This document shows, piece by piece, positions 38,420-46,847 of a stretch of 64,000 nt of DNA; position 1 is the stretch's first letter, and every line of letters begins with the position of its first letter. The DNA lies in NCBI GenBank assembly GCA_964653285.1, contig CAZZEX010000017.1, positions 1-64,000 of the forward strand, read 5' to 3'. The notes beneath the pieces were generated by a model. That model made no database searches. It saw nothing but the letters and a program-made list of their open reading frames with translations, and was not told the DNA's origin. The DNA comes from CAZZEX01 sp964653285. Lineage in GTDB: Bacteria; Chloroflexota; Anaerolineae; B4-G1. A program made the position numbers and the translations under genes.

Positions 38420-39892
38420 TTAATCCTGCCCATCCGCTGTTCTCACCCGCGCCCGAATCTCCTCCACGCGAGCGGCGTCGGCCTCGGCGTCGGGGTGGCC
38501 GATCCCGCGCTCGTAGTCCACGAGGGTTTGCATCAGGTCGACGGCGCGGGCGGGATCAGAGTCTTCATACAACAGCCCCAGGTTCCACGACGCGAAAGCC
38601 TCCCCGCGCCGGTCGCCGGTCTCCCGCGCTATCTGCAGCGCCTGCTCGTAGTACTCGATCGCCCGCGCCACCTCCCCCAGACCGCTGTAGGCCAGACCGA
38701 GGTTGCCCAGCCTGTTGCCTTCCCCGCGCCGGTCGCCGATCTCCCGCGATATCTGCAGCGCCTGCTCGTAGTACTCGATCGCCCGCGCCACCTCCCCCAG
38801 ACCGNNNNNNNNNNNNNNNNNNNNNNNNNNNNNNNNNNNNNNNNNNNNNNNNNNNNNNNNNNNNNNNNNNNNNNNNNNNNNNNNNNNNNNNNNNNNNNNN
38901 NNNNCTGTAGGCCAGACCGAGGTTGCCCAGATGGTTGCCTTCCCCGCGCCGGTCGCCNNNNNNNNNNNNNNNNNNNNNNNNNNNNNNNNNNNNNNNNNNN
39001 NNNNNNNNNNNNNNNNNNNNNNNNNNNNNNNNNNNNNNNNNNNNNNNNNNNNNNNNNTCTCCCGCGATATCTGCAGCGCCTGCTCGAAAGTTCCGATCGC
39101 CCGCGCCACCTCCCCCAGGTCGCTGTAGGCCAGACCGAGGTTGCCCAGATGGTTGCCTTCCCCGCGCCGGTCGCCGGTCTCCCGCGATATCTGCAGCGCC
39201 TGCTCGTGGTACTTGATCGCCCGCGCCACCTCCCCCAGGCTGTGGTGCAGGATGCCCAGTTTGCTCATCAAGTCGCCGCGGGCGCGGCGGATTTCCGGCT
39301 CCTCTCCCACGTATTCGTCCAGCAGGCCGCGCAGCAGAGCGATGCGCTCCCGCTTTTGCCCCAGCGCCAGGTCTACCTGCTCCACGTCGCCCACCGCGTA
39401 CGCCTGCCGGGTCGTCTCCACCAGGACCGGCCCCGGTGTGATAAACTCGTAGAAGCCGCTGTGCCAGTCGAAGAAGTCGGGCGCGTGCTCCATCATCAGG
39501 CGCAGCAGGTACTCCGGCACCCATAGGAGCAGCGGCCGCGCCAGTTTGCGGTAGGCGGCGCGCCGCCAGTTAAGTTGGCGCAGGAACCAGTCGGGGTCGG
39601 CCGAGGGGGCCAGCACGTCCAGTCCCTCCACTGAAAGCACGGCGTCGGCCGGGGCACTTTCGGCGACGCGAGCGATCTGCTCGTAGGGCGGCTCGCCCAG
39701 CGAAAGCGTCAGAACGACGAGCGGGCGGGACAGGCTGGCGCGCAGGTCGGCCATGATCTGGCGTCGCAAGACCACGGTATTCGCGCGCGCCACGTAGAGC
39801 GCAAAGCCGCCCGCCACGCGCAGCGCCCGCTTGAGCGCCGCCAGTTCGGTCTGGCTCTCGGCGTCGAGGTCAGGGGGCGTCTCTCTGCTCAC
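38420..39892 (-). CDS. TPR protein with inactive P-loop-like N-terminal domain, two assembly gaps
   Basis: 490 codons as assembled, true length unknown: two 100-N gaps (38805-38904, 38958-39057) fall in the repeats and shift the frame of the 53 nt between them. The N-terminal ~190 residues (ANTVVLRRQIMADLRASLSR, FLRQLNWRRAAYRKLARPLL, LWVPEYLLRLMMEHAPDFFD) form a domain often seen in Chloroflexota and cyanobacteria next to NTPases. Then come 40-residue TPRs of near-identical sequence (LGEVARAIEYYEQALQISRE; GEGNRLGNLGLAYS). It overlaps the ATPase gene by 4 nt (ATGA), so the two work as a unit. Confidence 0.85.
   Translation of the reverse strand: MSRETPPDLDAESQTELAALKRALRVAGGFALYVARANTVVLRRQIMADLRASLSRPLVVLTLSLGEPPYEQIARVAESAPADAVLSVEGLDVLAPSADPDWFLRQLNWRRAAYRKLARPLLLWVPEYLLRLMMEHAPDFFDWHSGFYEFITPGPVLVETTRQAYAVGDVEQVDLALGQKRERIALLRGLLDEYVGEEPEIRRARGDLMSKLGILHHSLGEVARAIKYHEQALQISRETGDRRGEGNHLGNLGLAYSDLGEVARAIGTFEQALQISREXXXXXXXXXXXXXXXXXXXXXXXXXXXXXXXXXXATGAGKATIWATSVWPTXXXXXXXXXXXXXXXXXXXXXXXXXXXXXXXXXXGLGEVARAIEYYEQALQISREIGDRRGEGNRLGNLGLAYSGLGEVARAIEYYEQALQIARETGDRRGEAFASWNLGLLYEDSDPARAVDLMQTLVDYERGIGHPDAEADAARVEEIRARVRTADGQD
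38805..38904. other. Assembly gap (100 N) in TPR repeats
   Basis: Exactly 100 N inside near-identical 120-bp TPR units; repeat number unknown. Confidence 0.95.
38958..39057. other. Assembly gap (100 N) in TPR repeats
   Basis: Second 100-N placeholder 53 nt from the first, again in identical TPR units. Confidence 0.95.
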
Positions 39893-41223
39893 GGCTGCTC
39901 CAATCGAAAGTAGTCCCGGAATAGCGGCGCGGCGGCCACGGCGGGATGGATGTCCATCCAGCGCTCGCCATTGACGTAGGGCAGCACTAACCGGTTGTAC
40001 ATCAGCCGCGAGAGGGCCGCGCTGCCGGGCCGGCGGCGTTCCCGGTGCACCTGGGCCAGCAACTGCAGGTCTTCCCGGTGGATCAGCCGCTCGTACTCGC
40101 GCACCATCTTGACGCTGGCCCGTCGCGCGCTTTCCCCGTCAATGTGCTCGTCGGTGTAGTCGCAGGCGAAGCGGATCAGGCGCATCAGGTCGCGCACGAC
40201 GCCGCCGCAGGCCACGACCAACTGGCGCAGCGTCTCGGTCCGGTCGAAGACCGCGTCCACGTCCATGCGCCGGGCGACGACATCAAACAGCAGGTCGCGC
40301 CCCGCCGCGCAGGGGGTCTGGCCGTCGTCCTCGGTGATTTTGACCATGGGGATCACGTCCACATTGGTGAAGGCGGCCCCCAGGTTGCGGTCGTAGAGCA
40401 GCGAGATGGGCACGGTGTAGACGACGTGGCAGTTCAGCGATTTGAGTTGCTCGGCGTGCTCGACGAACAGCAGGCTGTGGTTGGTCTGGCCGCTCTCCAG
40501 CACGGTCAGGTTCATCTTCTCCAGGCTGTCCACGATGACCACCAACCCCTTGTAGCCCTTCTTGACCGCCTGGACGGTGACGTCGTCTGTCAACTCGTTG
40601 AGCCGCTCCATCAGCACCGGCAGGCGGCGCTCCAACTTGCGGCGCGTCTCGGTACGGGCGCTGCCCCCGCTGTGCATCTGGCCGGTGATGGCGGCCATCA
40701 TGCGGGCGAAGAGGGGCATCTCCACGTTGAGGCCCACGCCGTACTCCGTCTTGAGCGTCAGGTCCATGTCGCGCCGCTGCTCTTTGGTCAGCACCGTCTC
40801 GGCGAACCAGTCGCCGATGGCCTCGACCAGCCTGTCGGAGATACGGAGTTTGTGAGCGCGGGCGGTCTCGTCCAGGCCACGGGCGACGGCCACCAGCACG
40901 TCCAGGTACTCCACGTCGGCCAGGTCGAGCGTCTCCTCGACGTCCAGGTAGACGGTGAAGAAGCCAGCCTGGTCGAGCAGCCCTTGCAAACACTTGAGTT
41001 CGGTGGACTTGCCGGAGTCCCGGTGTCCCGTGACCAGTTGGCGGTGCCAGGTGGTAGCCGGGGTGCGGCGGACGCGGCGGGCGATGAGCACCGGCAGACA
41101 CTCGTCGCCGCGCGCGCTGTTCAGGTTCACGTAGCGTGGGTCGCCAGGCTCCAGGGGCACGTCGGGGTCAACCGCGCCGTAGGCCGCGTCCACTGTGCGT
41201 GGTAAAGGCTGAGGGTCGCTCAT
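39889..41223 (-). CDS. P-loop ATPase (AAA/ORC-like) paired with TPR protein
   Basis: 444 residues from ATG 41223, preceded by GGAGGTG. Walker A is GHRDSGKSTELKCL (~66-79), an acidic strand is FFTVYLDVEETLDLADVEYL, and Walker B-like is LVVIVDSLEKM (~225-235). VVRDLMRLIRFACDYTDEHI and a C-terminal winged-helix-like region follow, as in AAA ATPases of the ORC/STAND-adjacent group. A central part (residues ~120-190) is helical. Overlap with the TPR gene implies a two-component NTPase-sensor/effector module. Such pairs lie in conflict-gene islands; the activity is not known. Confidence 0.82.
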   Translation of the reverse strand: MSDPQPLPRTVDAAYGAVDPDVPLEPGDPRYVNLNSARGDECLPVLIARRVRRTPATTWHRQLVTGHRDSGKSTELKCLQGLLDQAGFFTVYLDVEETLDLADVEYLDVLVAVARGLDETARAHKLRISDRLVEAIGDWFAETVLTKEQRRDMDLTLKTEYGVGLNVEMPLFARMMAAITGQMHSGGSARTETRRKLERRLPVLMERLNELTDDVTVQAVKKGYKGLVVIVDSLEKMNLTVLESGQTNHSLLFVEHAEQLKSLNCHVVYTVPISLLYDRNLGAAFTNVDVIPMVKITEDDGQTPCAAGRDLLFDVVARRMDVDAVFDRTETLRQLVVACGGVVRDLMRLIRFACDYTDEHIDGESARRASVKMVREYERLIHREDLQLLAQVHRERRRPGSAALSRLMYNRLVLPYVNGERWMDIHPAVAAAPLFRDYFRLEQP

Positions 41224-41290
41224 TGTCCACCTCCGGGAAAAGCAATTGGTTGATGGTATTGTACAGCAAAAGGAAAGGGGGGACAAGAGT

Positions 41291-41375
41291 GACCTCTCCC
41301 CCAGCCCCTCCCCGATGCGGGGAGGGGAGCCTCACCGCTCCCCCTTCCCTGGTAGGGAAGGGGGCCGGGGGGTTA
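41291..41375. repeat. Two GC-rich palindromic elements
   Basis: CTCCCCCAGCCCCTCCCCGA with GCGGGGAGGGG, then CTCCCCCTTCCCT and AGGGAAGGGGG followed by CCGGGGGGTTAGG. The second resembles half of an 84-bp unit. It sits between the divergent ATPase and DUF3048 genes. Confidence 0.8.
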
Positions 41376-41381
41376 GGTCGG

Positions 41382-41409
41382 TTGCCCGCCGCCTTCCTTG
41401 TGCTATAAT
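41382..41409 (+). promoter_or_regulatory. Sigma70-type promoter for the DUF3048 gene
   Basis: TTGCCC, a 16-bp spacer, then TATAAT, 39 nt before the ATG at 41449. Confidence 0.6.
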
Positions 41410-41448
41410 ATATCGCGTTGCGCCAACCCCACGCGGAGGTGAACCAGG

Positions 41449-42648
41449 ATGAGCCACACAGAGCACCGCACAGAGCACAGGAAATGGCCGCGTGTTTTGA
41501 CCTGGATTCCGGCTGGACTGGCGGCAGTGGCGCTCATCTTGGGCGCGCTGGGCGGCTGTGGCAGCGAGACGGCGGAGGCAACTCCTACGCCGAACCGCAC
41601 CCCTCCGCCTCCTGCGCCAACGGCCACTCTGCCCCCCACCCTCATTCCGCTGCCCACATCCACCCCGACCCCCGAGTTCACTCCTACTCCGACGCCGTGG
41701 CCCCCAAACGTCAACCCTCTCACCGGCGAGGTGATGTCCGACCCCAGTGCGCTGGAGCGGGTGCCGGTGGCGATCAAGATCTCCAACTGGCCACCCGTCG
41801 TACGGCCCCAGACGGGCATCAACAGCGCCGACCTGATCTTCGAGCACTACAACGAGGGTTGGTTTGCCACCCGTTGGACTGCCATCTACCTGGGCCAGGA
41901 CCCAGAACGGGTGGGTTCCTGCCGCAGCGGTCGCCTGATTGACCTGGAGATCCCGGCGATCTACAAGGCGGTGCTGGCCTGCTCCGGCTTCAGTAACGGC
42001 GTGCTGGCGCTGGTCAAGGACTCGGACATCTATCCCGACTGGGTGGCCTCGCCCAGCGTCGGCGTTGGTGCGCCGGTCTTTTACCGCGACTTCAGCCGCG
42101 ATGTGCCCCTGGAACACACGATGTTCACCAGCCCGGCGCTGGTGCGCGACTGGGCGGCGGAGCGCGGCGTCAGCGGGCGGCAAGAACTGGAGGGGGTGGT
42201 CTTCTCCGAGGAGCCAGCAGTCGAGGGAGAACCTGCGATGACCATCAAGATCCCCTGGCACTGTCTCGACGCTGAGTGGCGCTACGACGAGACCAGCGGT
42301 CGCTACCTGCGCTGGACCGATGGCGCTCCGCACAGCGACGCGCTCACCGGCGAGCAACTCAGCGTGGCCAACGTGGTGGTGCTCTACGTGCCGCAGTGGG
42401 ACACTGACATCGTCGAGGAACCGCACAGCGGCGCGCTCTCGATCCAGTTCGCGCTCTGGTACTTCAACCGCGCTATCGTGTTCCGCGACGGACAGCGCGT
42501 TGACGCTTTCTGGCAGCGCTGGGAGCGGGAGGATATGCTGACGCTGACGGACGAGGATGGCAGCCCGATCCCGTTGAAGGTCGGCAACACTTTCTTCGAG
42601 GTCATCCCGACCGAGGAGCGGGAGATCGAGATCACCGTTGAGCCGTAG
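41449..42648 (+). CDS. DUF3048 (YerB-like) lipoprotein
   Basis: 399 residues, exported. Signal segment ~16-37 ends in LGGCGS, a lipobox-like site. A Thr/Pro linker (~45-85) precedes the DUF3048 domain: NPLTGEVMSDPSALERVPVA, IKISNWPPVVRPQTGINSAD, FEHYNEGWFATRWTAIYLG and RSGRLIDLEIPAIYKA. A C-terminal DUF3048_C part contains SVANVVVLYVPQWDTDIVEE and WQRWEREDMLTLTDEDGSPI. YerB-like proteins are envelope proteins of unknown function. The ATG follows GGAGGTG. Confidence 0.9.
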   Translation: MSHTEHRTEHRKWPRVLTWIPAGLAAVALILGALGGCGSETAEATPTPNRTPPPPAPTATLPPTLIPLPTSTPTPEFTPTPTPWPPNVNPLTGEVMSDPSALERVPVAIKISNWPPVVRPQTGINSADLIFEHYNEGWFATRWTAIYLGQDPERVGSCRSGRLIDLEIPAIYKAVLACSGFSNGVLALVKDSDIYPDWVASPSVGVGAPVFYRDFSRDVPLEHTMFTSPALVRDWAAERGVSGRQELEGVVFSEEPAVEGEPAMTIKIPWHCLDAEWRYDETSGRYLRWTDGAPHSDALTGEQLSVANVVVLYVPQWDTDIVEEPHSGALSIQFALWYFNRAIVFRDGQRVDAFWQRWEREDMLTLTDEDGSPIPLKVGNTFFEVIPTEEREIEITVEP

Positions 42649-42663
42649 TAAGGGGGAACCAAC

Positions 42664-42694
42664 CCTTTGAGCATACATACCCCGCGTTTCCACG
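42664..42694. repeat. Dispersed repeat shared with 58844-58874
   Basis: CCTTTGAGCATACRTACCCC followed by GCGTTTCCACG, one mismatch between the two places. Here it joins the DUF3048 3' end to a decayed gene end. Confidence 0.75.
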
Positions 42695-42772
42695 GGCACG
42701 CTGACGCTGGAATTGCCGGTGCAGAAACCTGACGTGGTCGTGCCGGTGATCGAACTGTTTCTGAAGCGGTGA
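42695..42772 (+). pseudogene. 3' end of a lost gene
   Basis: The frame GTLTLELPVQKPDVVVPVIE LFLKR then TGA has no start and begins at the dispersed repeat. The terminal beta-strand pattern resembles the C-terminus of glycoside hydrolases (for example GH29 fucosidases), which would fit the sugar locus downstream; this is a guess from 25 residues. Confidence 0.45.
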
Positions 42773-42809
42773 GCGGAGGCCTGCGCGTCACCCCCACCAC
42801 AGGGAACTA

Positions 42810-42838
42810 TTGACAAACTGCGGGACTCGCTGTATAAT
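42810..42838 (+). promoter_or_regulatory. Strong sigma70-type promoter for the uronate locus
   Basis: TTGACA, a 17-bp spacer, then TATAAT: consensus hexamers. The start site would fall in the operator repeats at 42842-42870. Confidence 0.8.
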
Positions 42839-42841
42839 GCT

Positions 42842-42870
42842 GTTAACGCTAACGGTAACGCTAACGGTGA
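42842..42870 (+). promoter_or_regulatory. Probable LacI-family operator
   Basis: Two tandem copies of TAACGCTAACGG with a partial inverted element (GTTAACG), directly downstream of the -10 box and 11 nt before the lacI-type start. Position fits autorepression by the gene product. Confidence 0.65.
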
Positions 42871-42880
42871 TGACAAGCCA

Positions 42881-43894
42881 ATGACCCACCGCATTACTAT
42901 GGCCGACGTTGCCCACGAGGCTGGTGTCTCATTGATGACTATCTCGCGGGTGGTCAACAACAAGGGGGAAGTCAGCCCGGCCACACGCCAGCGTGTCCTG
43001 GACGTCATCGAGCGGTTAGGCTATCGTCCCAGCGGTATTGCGCGCAGTCTGGCCACGCAACGCACCGGCACCCTCGGTCTGGTGGTGCCTGACAACGCTA
43101 ATCCCTTCTTCTCCGATGTGGCACGTGGCGCGGAGCGCGTGGCCTACGCCGAGGGCTACAACGTATTCCTTTGCAACACCGAAGAGGACGCGCATCACGA
43201 GTTGGCCGTGTTGCAATCGCTGGAAGAGAAGCGGGTGGATGGCATCATTCTGTGCAGTTCGCGGCTCGACGATCGCGAGTTGCGCACAGTGGTAGCCCGT
43301 CACTCCGCAGTCGTGCTGGTCAACCGGCGGCTGGAACCGGCAGACAAAGAAAACAGAGTGGGTATAGTGATGCTAGACGATGTGGCCAGCGGTCGCATGG
43401 TCACGCAACACCTGCTGGACAGTGGCCATAGGGCGGTGGGCTTCCTGGCGGGCCCGCTGGCCTCCCGCAGCGGTCACCAGCGGGCCGCAGGCTACCGCGC
43501 TGCCCTGGCTGCCGCCGGTCTGCCGTACAATCCCACGTGGACGATCCCCTGTCCCGCCGACGTAGATGGTGGCCACCAGGCCGCCAGAGACCTGCTGGCG
43601 GCCTATCTCGAACTGACGGCCCTCTTTTGCTACAACGACCTGGTCGCCGTTGGTGCGCTGCAAGCGTGTGCCGACCTGGGCCACCGGGTGCCCGACGACG
43701 TGGCCGTCGTCGGCTTTGACGACATACCGTTGGCCGCCCTGGTCACCCCGCCGCTGACCACCTGCCGCGTGCCTCGTTACGATCTAGGCGTCCAGGCCAT
43801 GCGATTGCTGCTGGATCAGATCAACGGTCGTCCCGGTGAGTGTACAGATATTGTGCTGCGACCGGAACTGGTCGTCCGCGCCAGTGCGCCGTAG
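42881..43894 (+). CDS. LacI-family transcriptional regulator of the uronate locus
   Basis: 337 residues. The N-terminal HTH and hinge are MADVAHEAGVSLMTISRVVN (~6-25) and PATRQRVLDVIERLGYRPSG. A periplasmic-binding-protein-like sensor domain follows: TLGLVVPDNANPFFSDVARG, VDGIILCSSRLDDRELRTVV and DDVAVVGFDDIPLAALVTPP. Family members repress sugar operons until a sugar or sugar acid binds. Tandem TAACGCTAACGG sites overlap its own start site. The adjacent uronate genes suggest a uronate or intermediate as inducer. Confidence 0.92.
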   Translation: MTHRITMADVAHEAGVSLMTISRVVNNKGEVSPATRQRVLDVIERLGYRPSGIARSLATQRTGTLGLVVPDNANPFFSDVARGAERVAYAEGYNVFLCNTEEDAHHELAVLQSLEEKRVDGIILCSSRLDDRELRTVVARHSAVVLVNRRLEPADKENRVGIVMLDDVASGRMVTQHLLDSGHRAVGFLAGPLASRSGHQRAAGYRAALAAAGLPYNPTWTIPCPADVDGGHQAARDLLAAYLELTALFCYNDLVAVGALQACADLGHRVPDDVAVVGFDDIPLAALVTPPLTTCRVPRYDLGVQAMRLLLDQINGRPGECTDIVLRPELVVRASAP

Positions 43895-43930
43895 ATTAGA
43901 GCCTGAGTTGATGATATCGGGGGTGGAACC

Positions 43931-45370
43931 ATGACGTATCCCAAATGGCACTTACCTGCAAACCGATACTTTGACCCCAATCCGGCGCAACGGCGCATCG
44001 CGATGAGGCTGTACGAGTCGGTGGCCGACCTGCCCCTCATCTGCCCGCACGGGCACGTGGATCCCTGTCTCTTCGCCGACGAGAACGCCACCTTCGGCAC
44101 GCCCACCGAGTTGTTGATCATCCCTGATCATTACGTCTTCCGCATGCTCTACTCTCAGGGCATTCCACTGGAGGCCTTGGGCATCCCCCGTGTTGACGGC
44201 GGCCCGGTGGAGCAGGATCATCGCAGGATCTGGCAGATTTTCGGCGAGAACTTTTACCTCTTTCGCGGCACGCCCAGTGGCATCTGGCTGTCCAACGAAC
44301 TGCACGAGGTTTTCGGCGTCGAAGAGAAGTTAACGAGGGCGACGGCCCAGGCCATCTATGACCAAATCGCGGAGAGATTGGCCACGCCCGAATTCCGTCC
44401 CCGTGCCCTGTTCGAGCGGTTCAATATCGAGGTACTCTGCACCACCGACGCCGCTGCCGATCCGCTGCTCCACCACCAGGCCATCCGAGATTCCGGTTGG
44501 AAAGGGGACATTCGGCCCACCTTTCGCCCCGATGACGTGGTACATCTGTTGAGACCAGGCTGGCGGAAAAACATAAACGCGCTGAGCGAACTCACAGGGG
44601 TTGACGTTAACTCCTATCCAGTCTTGATCGAGGCGCTGGAAAACCGCCGGGCCTTCTTCAAGGCGATGGGGGCGGTCGCAACCGACCACGATGCGACCAC
44701 GCTACTGACTGCTGAGCTATCCCCTCGCGAGGCGGACCAGATTTTCCAGCGTGCGTTGAAAGGCCAGGCCACCGCCGAGGATGCAACGCGCTTTTTCGCT
44801 CACATGTTGATGGAGAGCGCGCGAATGAGCATCGAGGATGGGTTGGTGATGCAGGTACATTTTGGCTCGTATCGCAACCACAATCAGCCGCTCTTTGATT
44901 GCTGGGGACCCGACATGGGGTGCGATATCCCCATACAGGCCGAGTTTACACGCAATCTCCGGCCGTTGCTGAACAAGTATGGCAACGATCCTCGCCTGAC
45001 CTTGATCGTCTTCACGCTGGACGAATCCACCTATACCCGCGAACTGGCCCCCCTGGCGGGGCACTATCCGGCTATGAAACTTGGCCCGGCCTGGTGGTTC
45101 CACGACAGCATCAACGGCATGACCCGCTATCGGGAGCAGGTGACCGAGACGGCTGGCCTGTACAACACAGTGGGCTTTAACGACGACACGCGCGCCTTCC
45201 CCTCGATCCCCGCTCGCCACGACCTTTCGCGCCGGGTGGACGCGAACTGGATCGCGGGGCTGGTCGTGCGGGGCATGGTGGACATGGACGATGCCCGGGA
45301 GATGATTCAAGACACAGCCTACCGGTTGGCCAAGCGGGCTTATAAACTCGAAGACAAATCTGGAGAATGA
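43931..45370 (+). CDS. uxaC: Uronate isomerase
   Basis: Converts D-glucuronate to fructuronate and D-galacturonate to tagaturonate. It has 479 residues, normal for UxaC, of the amidohydrolase superfamily. The metal-binding CPHGHVDP motif is at ~37-44; MLMESARMSIEDGLVMQVHF and LGPAWWFHDSINGMTRYREQ are family-diagnostic, and GFNDDTRAFPSIPARHDLSR lies near the C-terminus. First catabolic gene after lacI, with 3 nt to the next gene. Cytoplasmic. Confidence 0.96.
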   Translation: MTYPKWHLPANRYFDPNPAQRRIAMRLYESVADLPLICPHGHVDPCLFADENATFGTPTELLIIPDHYVFRMLYSQGIPLEALGIPRVDGGPVEQDHRRIWQIFGENFYLFRGTPSGIWLSNELHEVFGVEEKLTRATAQAIYDQIAERLATPEFRPRALFERFNIEVLCTTDAAADPLLHHQAIRDSGWKGDIRPTFRPDDVVHLLRPGWRKNINALSELTGVDVNSYPVLIEALENRRAFFKAMGAVATDHDATTLLTAELSPREADQIFQRALKGQATAEDATRFFAHMLMESARMSIEDGLVMQVHFGSYRNHNQPLFDCWGPDMGCDIPIQAEFTRNLRPLLNKYGNDPRLTLIVFTLDESTYTRELAPLAGHYPAMKLGPAWWFHDSINGMTRYREQVTETAGLYNTVGFNDDTRAFPSIPARHDLSRRVDANWIAGLVVRGMVDMDDAREMIQDTAYRLAKRAYKLEDKSGE

Positions 45371-45373
45371 GGC

Positions 45374-46831
45374 ATGGATCTGGAAAAACTGGCTGGACTA
45401 ACGGCTTATCCGCGCTCGGTGGTTGAAGTGGACAGCACCACCTATTTCCTGGCCCGGAGCGGTGGGTACGCTGGCAAGCGTCTCGGCATCCTGGGGGACG
45501 GGACTGGCTTTGAGGGCACGCGCCACGATCAAAGCGGTGTGCTCCTCTGCCCCCTCACGTCCGCCAACGCCGCCGCGCTGCGCGCTCGTCTGCCCTGGCT
45601 ACACCCCGTGCCACTGGGCCTGCGGACTTCGGCTGGCTTCGGCGACCGGCTGGGTCTGGCGACCCCGGGGCACGTGCGGGCTGTTCGCCAGTTCCCTGAA
45701 ACTGCAAATGGCATCGCGCCGATCTTCGCTCAGCAGTCGGTGCGCGAGAACGCTCGCACTGGCCGCACCCCGCAGCAGGTGATAGACGACGCGATTTGGG
45801 GGCTCTTCCAGGAGGGCTGGCGCGATCCCTGGGGTGCCGACGCCGATCACCTCAAGACGCCCGACGTCGTGGATGCTTTCGTCGTCGCCGGGTATACCTT
45901 CTATACGATTGACCCCAGCGACCACGTGGACAACGAGGCCCACACCGCCCCACTCACCGAGGTGGAGGCAAAGGTGCAGGCACTGCCCTGGAACGCGCTA
46001 GAGGACACAGCGCCGGACGTGGGACAGCGATACCTGGGCCGTTCCTTCGACCTGGATAATATCACCCTCACGTTCGAGCGCGAGACATTGTGGCGGGCAG
46101 CGGCCAAGTACGGGGCTGCCATTGCTCACACGGCACGGATGTACCGCTACCTGGTCGAGAAGATGGGGGAATGCCCATTCGAACTGGAGGTCTCGGTAGA
46201 CGAGACGGAAACCCCAACCTTGCCGGAGGAGCACCTCTTCATCGCCAGCGAACTACGCCGGCTGGGAGTGCGTTGGGTGAGCCTGGCCCCCCGCTTCGTG
46301 GGCCGCTTCGAGAAGGGAGTAGACTACATCGGCGATCTGGAGACGTTCTCGGCGGAGTTTGCTCAGCACGTGGCCGTGGCACGGGCGCTGGGACCGTACA
46401 AATTGAGCCTTCACTCGGGCTCCGATAAGTTTAGCATCTACCCCATCGTCGCCCGGCTGGCGGATGGGCTGGTGCATCTAAAGACTGCCGGCACCAGTTA
46501 CCTGGAGGCTCTGAGAGCCGTGGCCCAGGTGGACCCAGCCCTGTTCCGGGAGTTCCTGGCCTTCGCCCAGGAGCGTTACGACACGGACCGGGCTACCTAC
46601 CACGTCTCGGCGCAAGTGACCAACGTCCCTGCCCCAGATGCACTGAGCAATACCGATCTGCCTGGCCTGCTGGAGCAGTTCGATGCGCGGCAGGTGTTGC
46701 ACGTGACGTTTGGCTCGCTGTTGGACCGGTTCGGCGACCGGCTACTTACGACGCTGCGGAGGCACGAGGAGGTTTACTACACGCTGCTGGAGTCACACTT
46801 CAGACGACACCTGTCGCCTTTCATGAGATGA
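45374..46831 (+). CDS. uxaE: Tagaturonate epimerase family protein (UxaE-like)
   Basis: 485 residues matching the UxaE/tagaturonate-fructuronate epimerase family first defined in Thermotoga. Landmarks are LGILGDGTGFEGTRHD (~35-50), PLGLRTSAGFGDRLGLATPG (~76-95), APIFAQQSVRENARTGRTPQ, GADADHLKTPDVVDAFV, PFELEVSVDETETPTLPEEH and YKLSLHSGSDKFSIYPIVA. The enzyme links tagaturonate (from galacturonate) to fructuronate and so replaces UxaB/UxaA. It is tightly coupled to uxaC. Symbol by family resemblance. Confidence 0.88.
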   Translation: MDLEKLAGLTAYPRSVVEVDSTTYFLARSGGYAGKRLGILGDGTGFEGTRHDQSGVLLCPLTSANAAALRARLPWLHPVPLGLRTSAGFGDRLGLATPGHVRAVRQFPETANGIAPIFAQQSVRENARTGRTPQQVIDDAIWGLFQEGWRDPWGADADHLKTPDVVDAFVVAGYTFYTIDPSDHVDNEAHTAPLTEVEAKVQALPWNALEDTAPDVGQRYLGRSFDLDNITLTFERETLWRAAAKYGAAIAHTARMYRYLVEKMGECPFELEVSVDETETPTLPEEHLFIASELRRLGVRWVSLAPRFVGRFEKGVDYIGDLETFSAEFAQHVAVARALGPYKLSLHSGSDKFSIYPIVARLADGLVHLKTAGTSYLEALRAVAQVDPALFREFLAFAQERYDTDRATYHVSAQVTNVPAPDALSNTDLPGLLEQFDARQVLHVTFGSLLDRFGDRLLTTLRRHEEVYYTLLESHFRRHLSPFMR

Positions 46832-46847
46832 GGGGGGGAATCGGCCT

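Noticed and set aside
40045..41205. 386-codon plus-strand frame
   Set aside because: Antisense to the ATPase, which has Walker motifs and a good ribosome-binding site.
41332..43008. 558-codon minus-strand frame
   Set aside because: Spans the DUF3048 gene, a promoter and the LacI start in antisense; includes dispersed-repeat translation and no recognisable domain.
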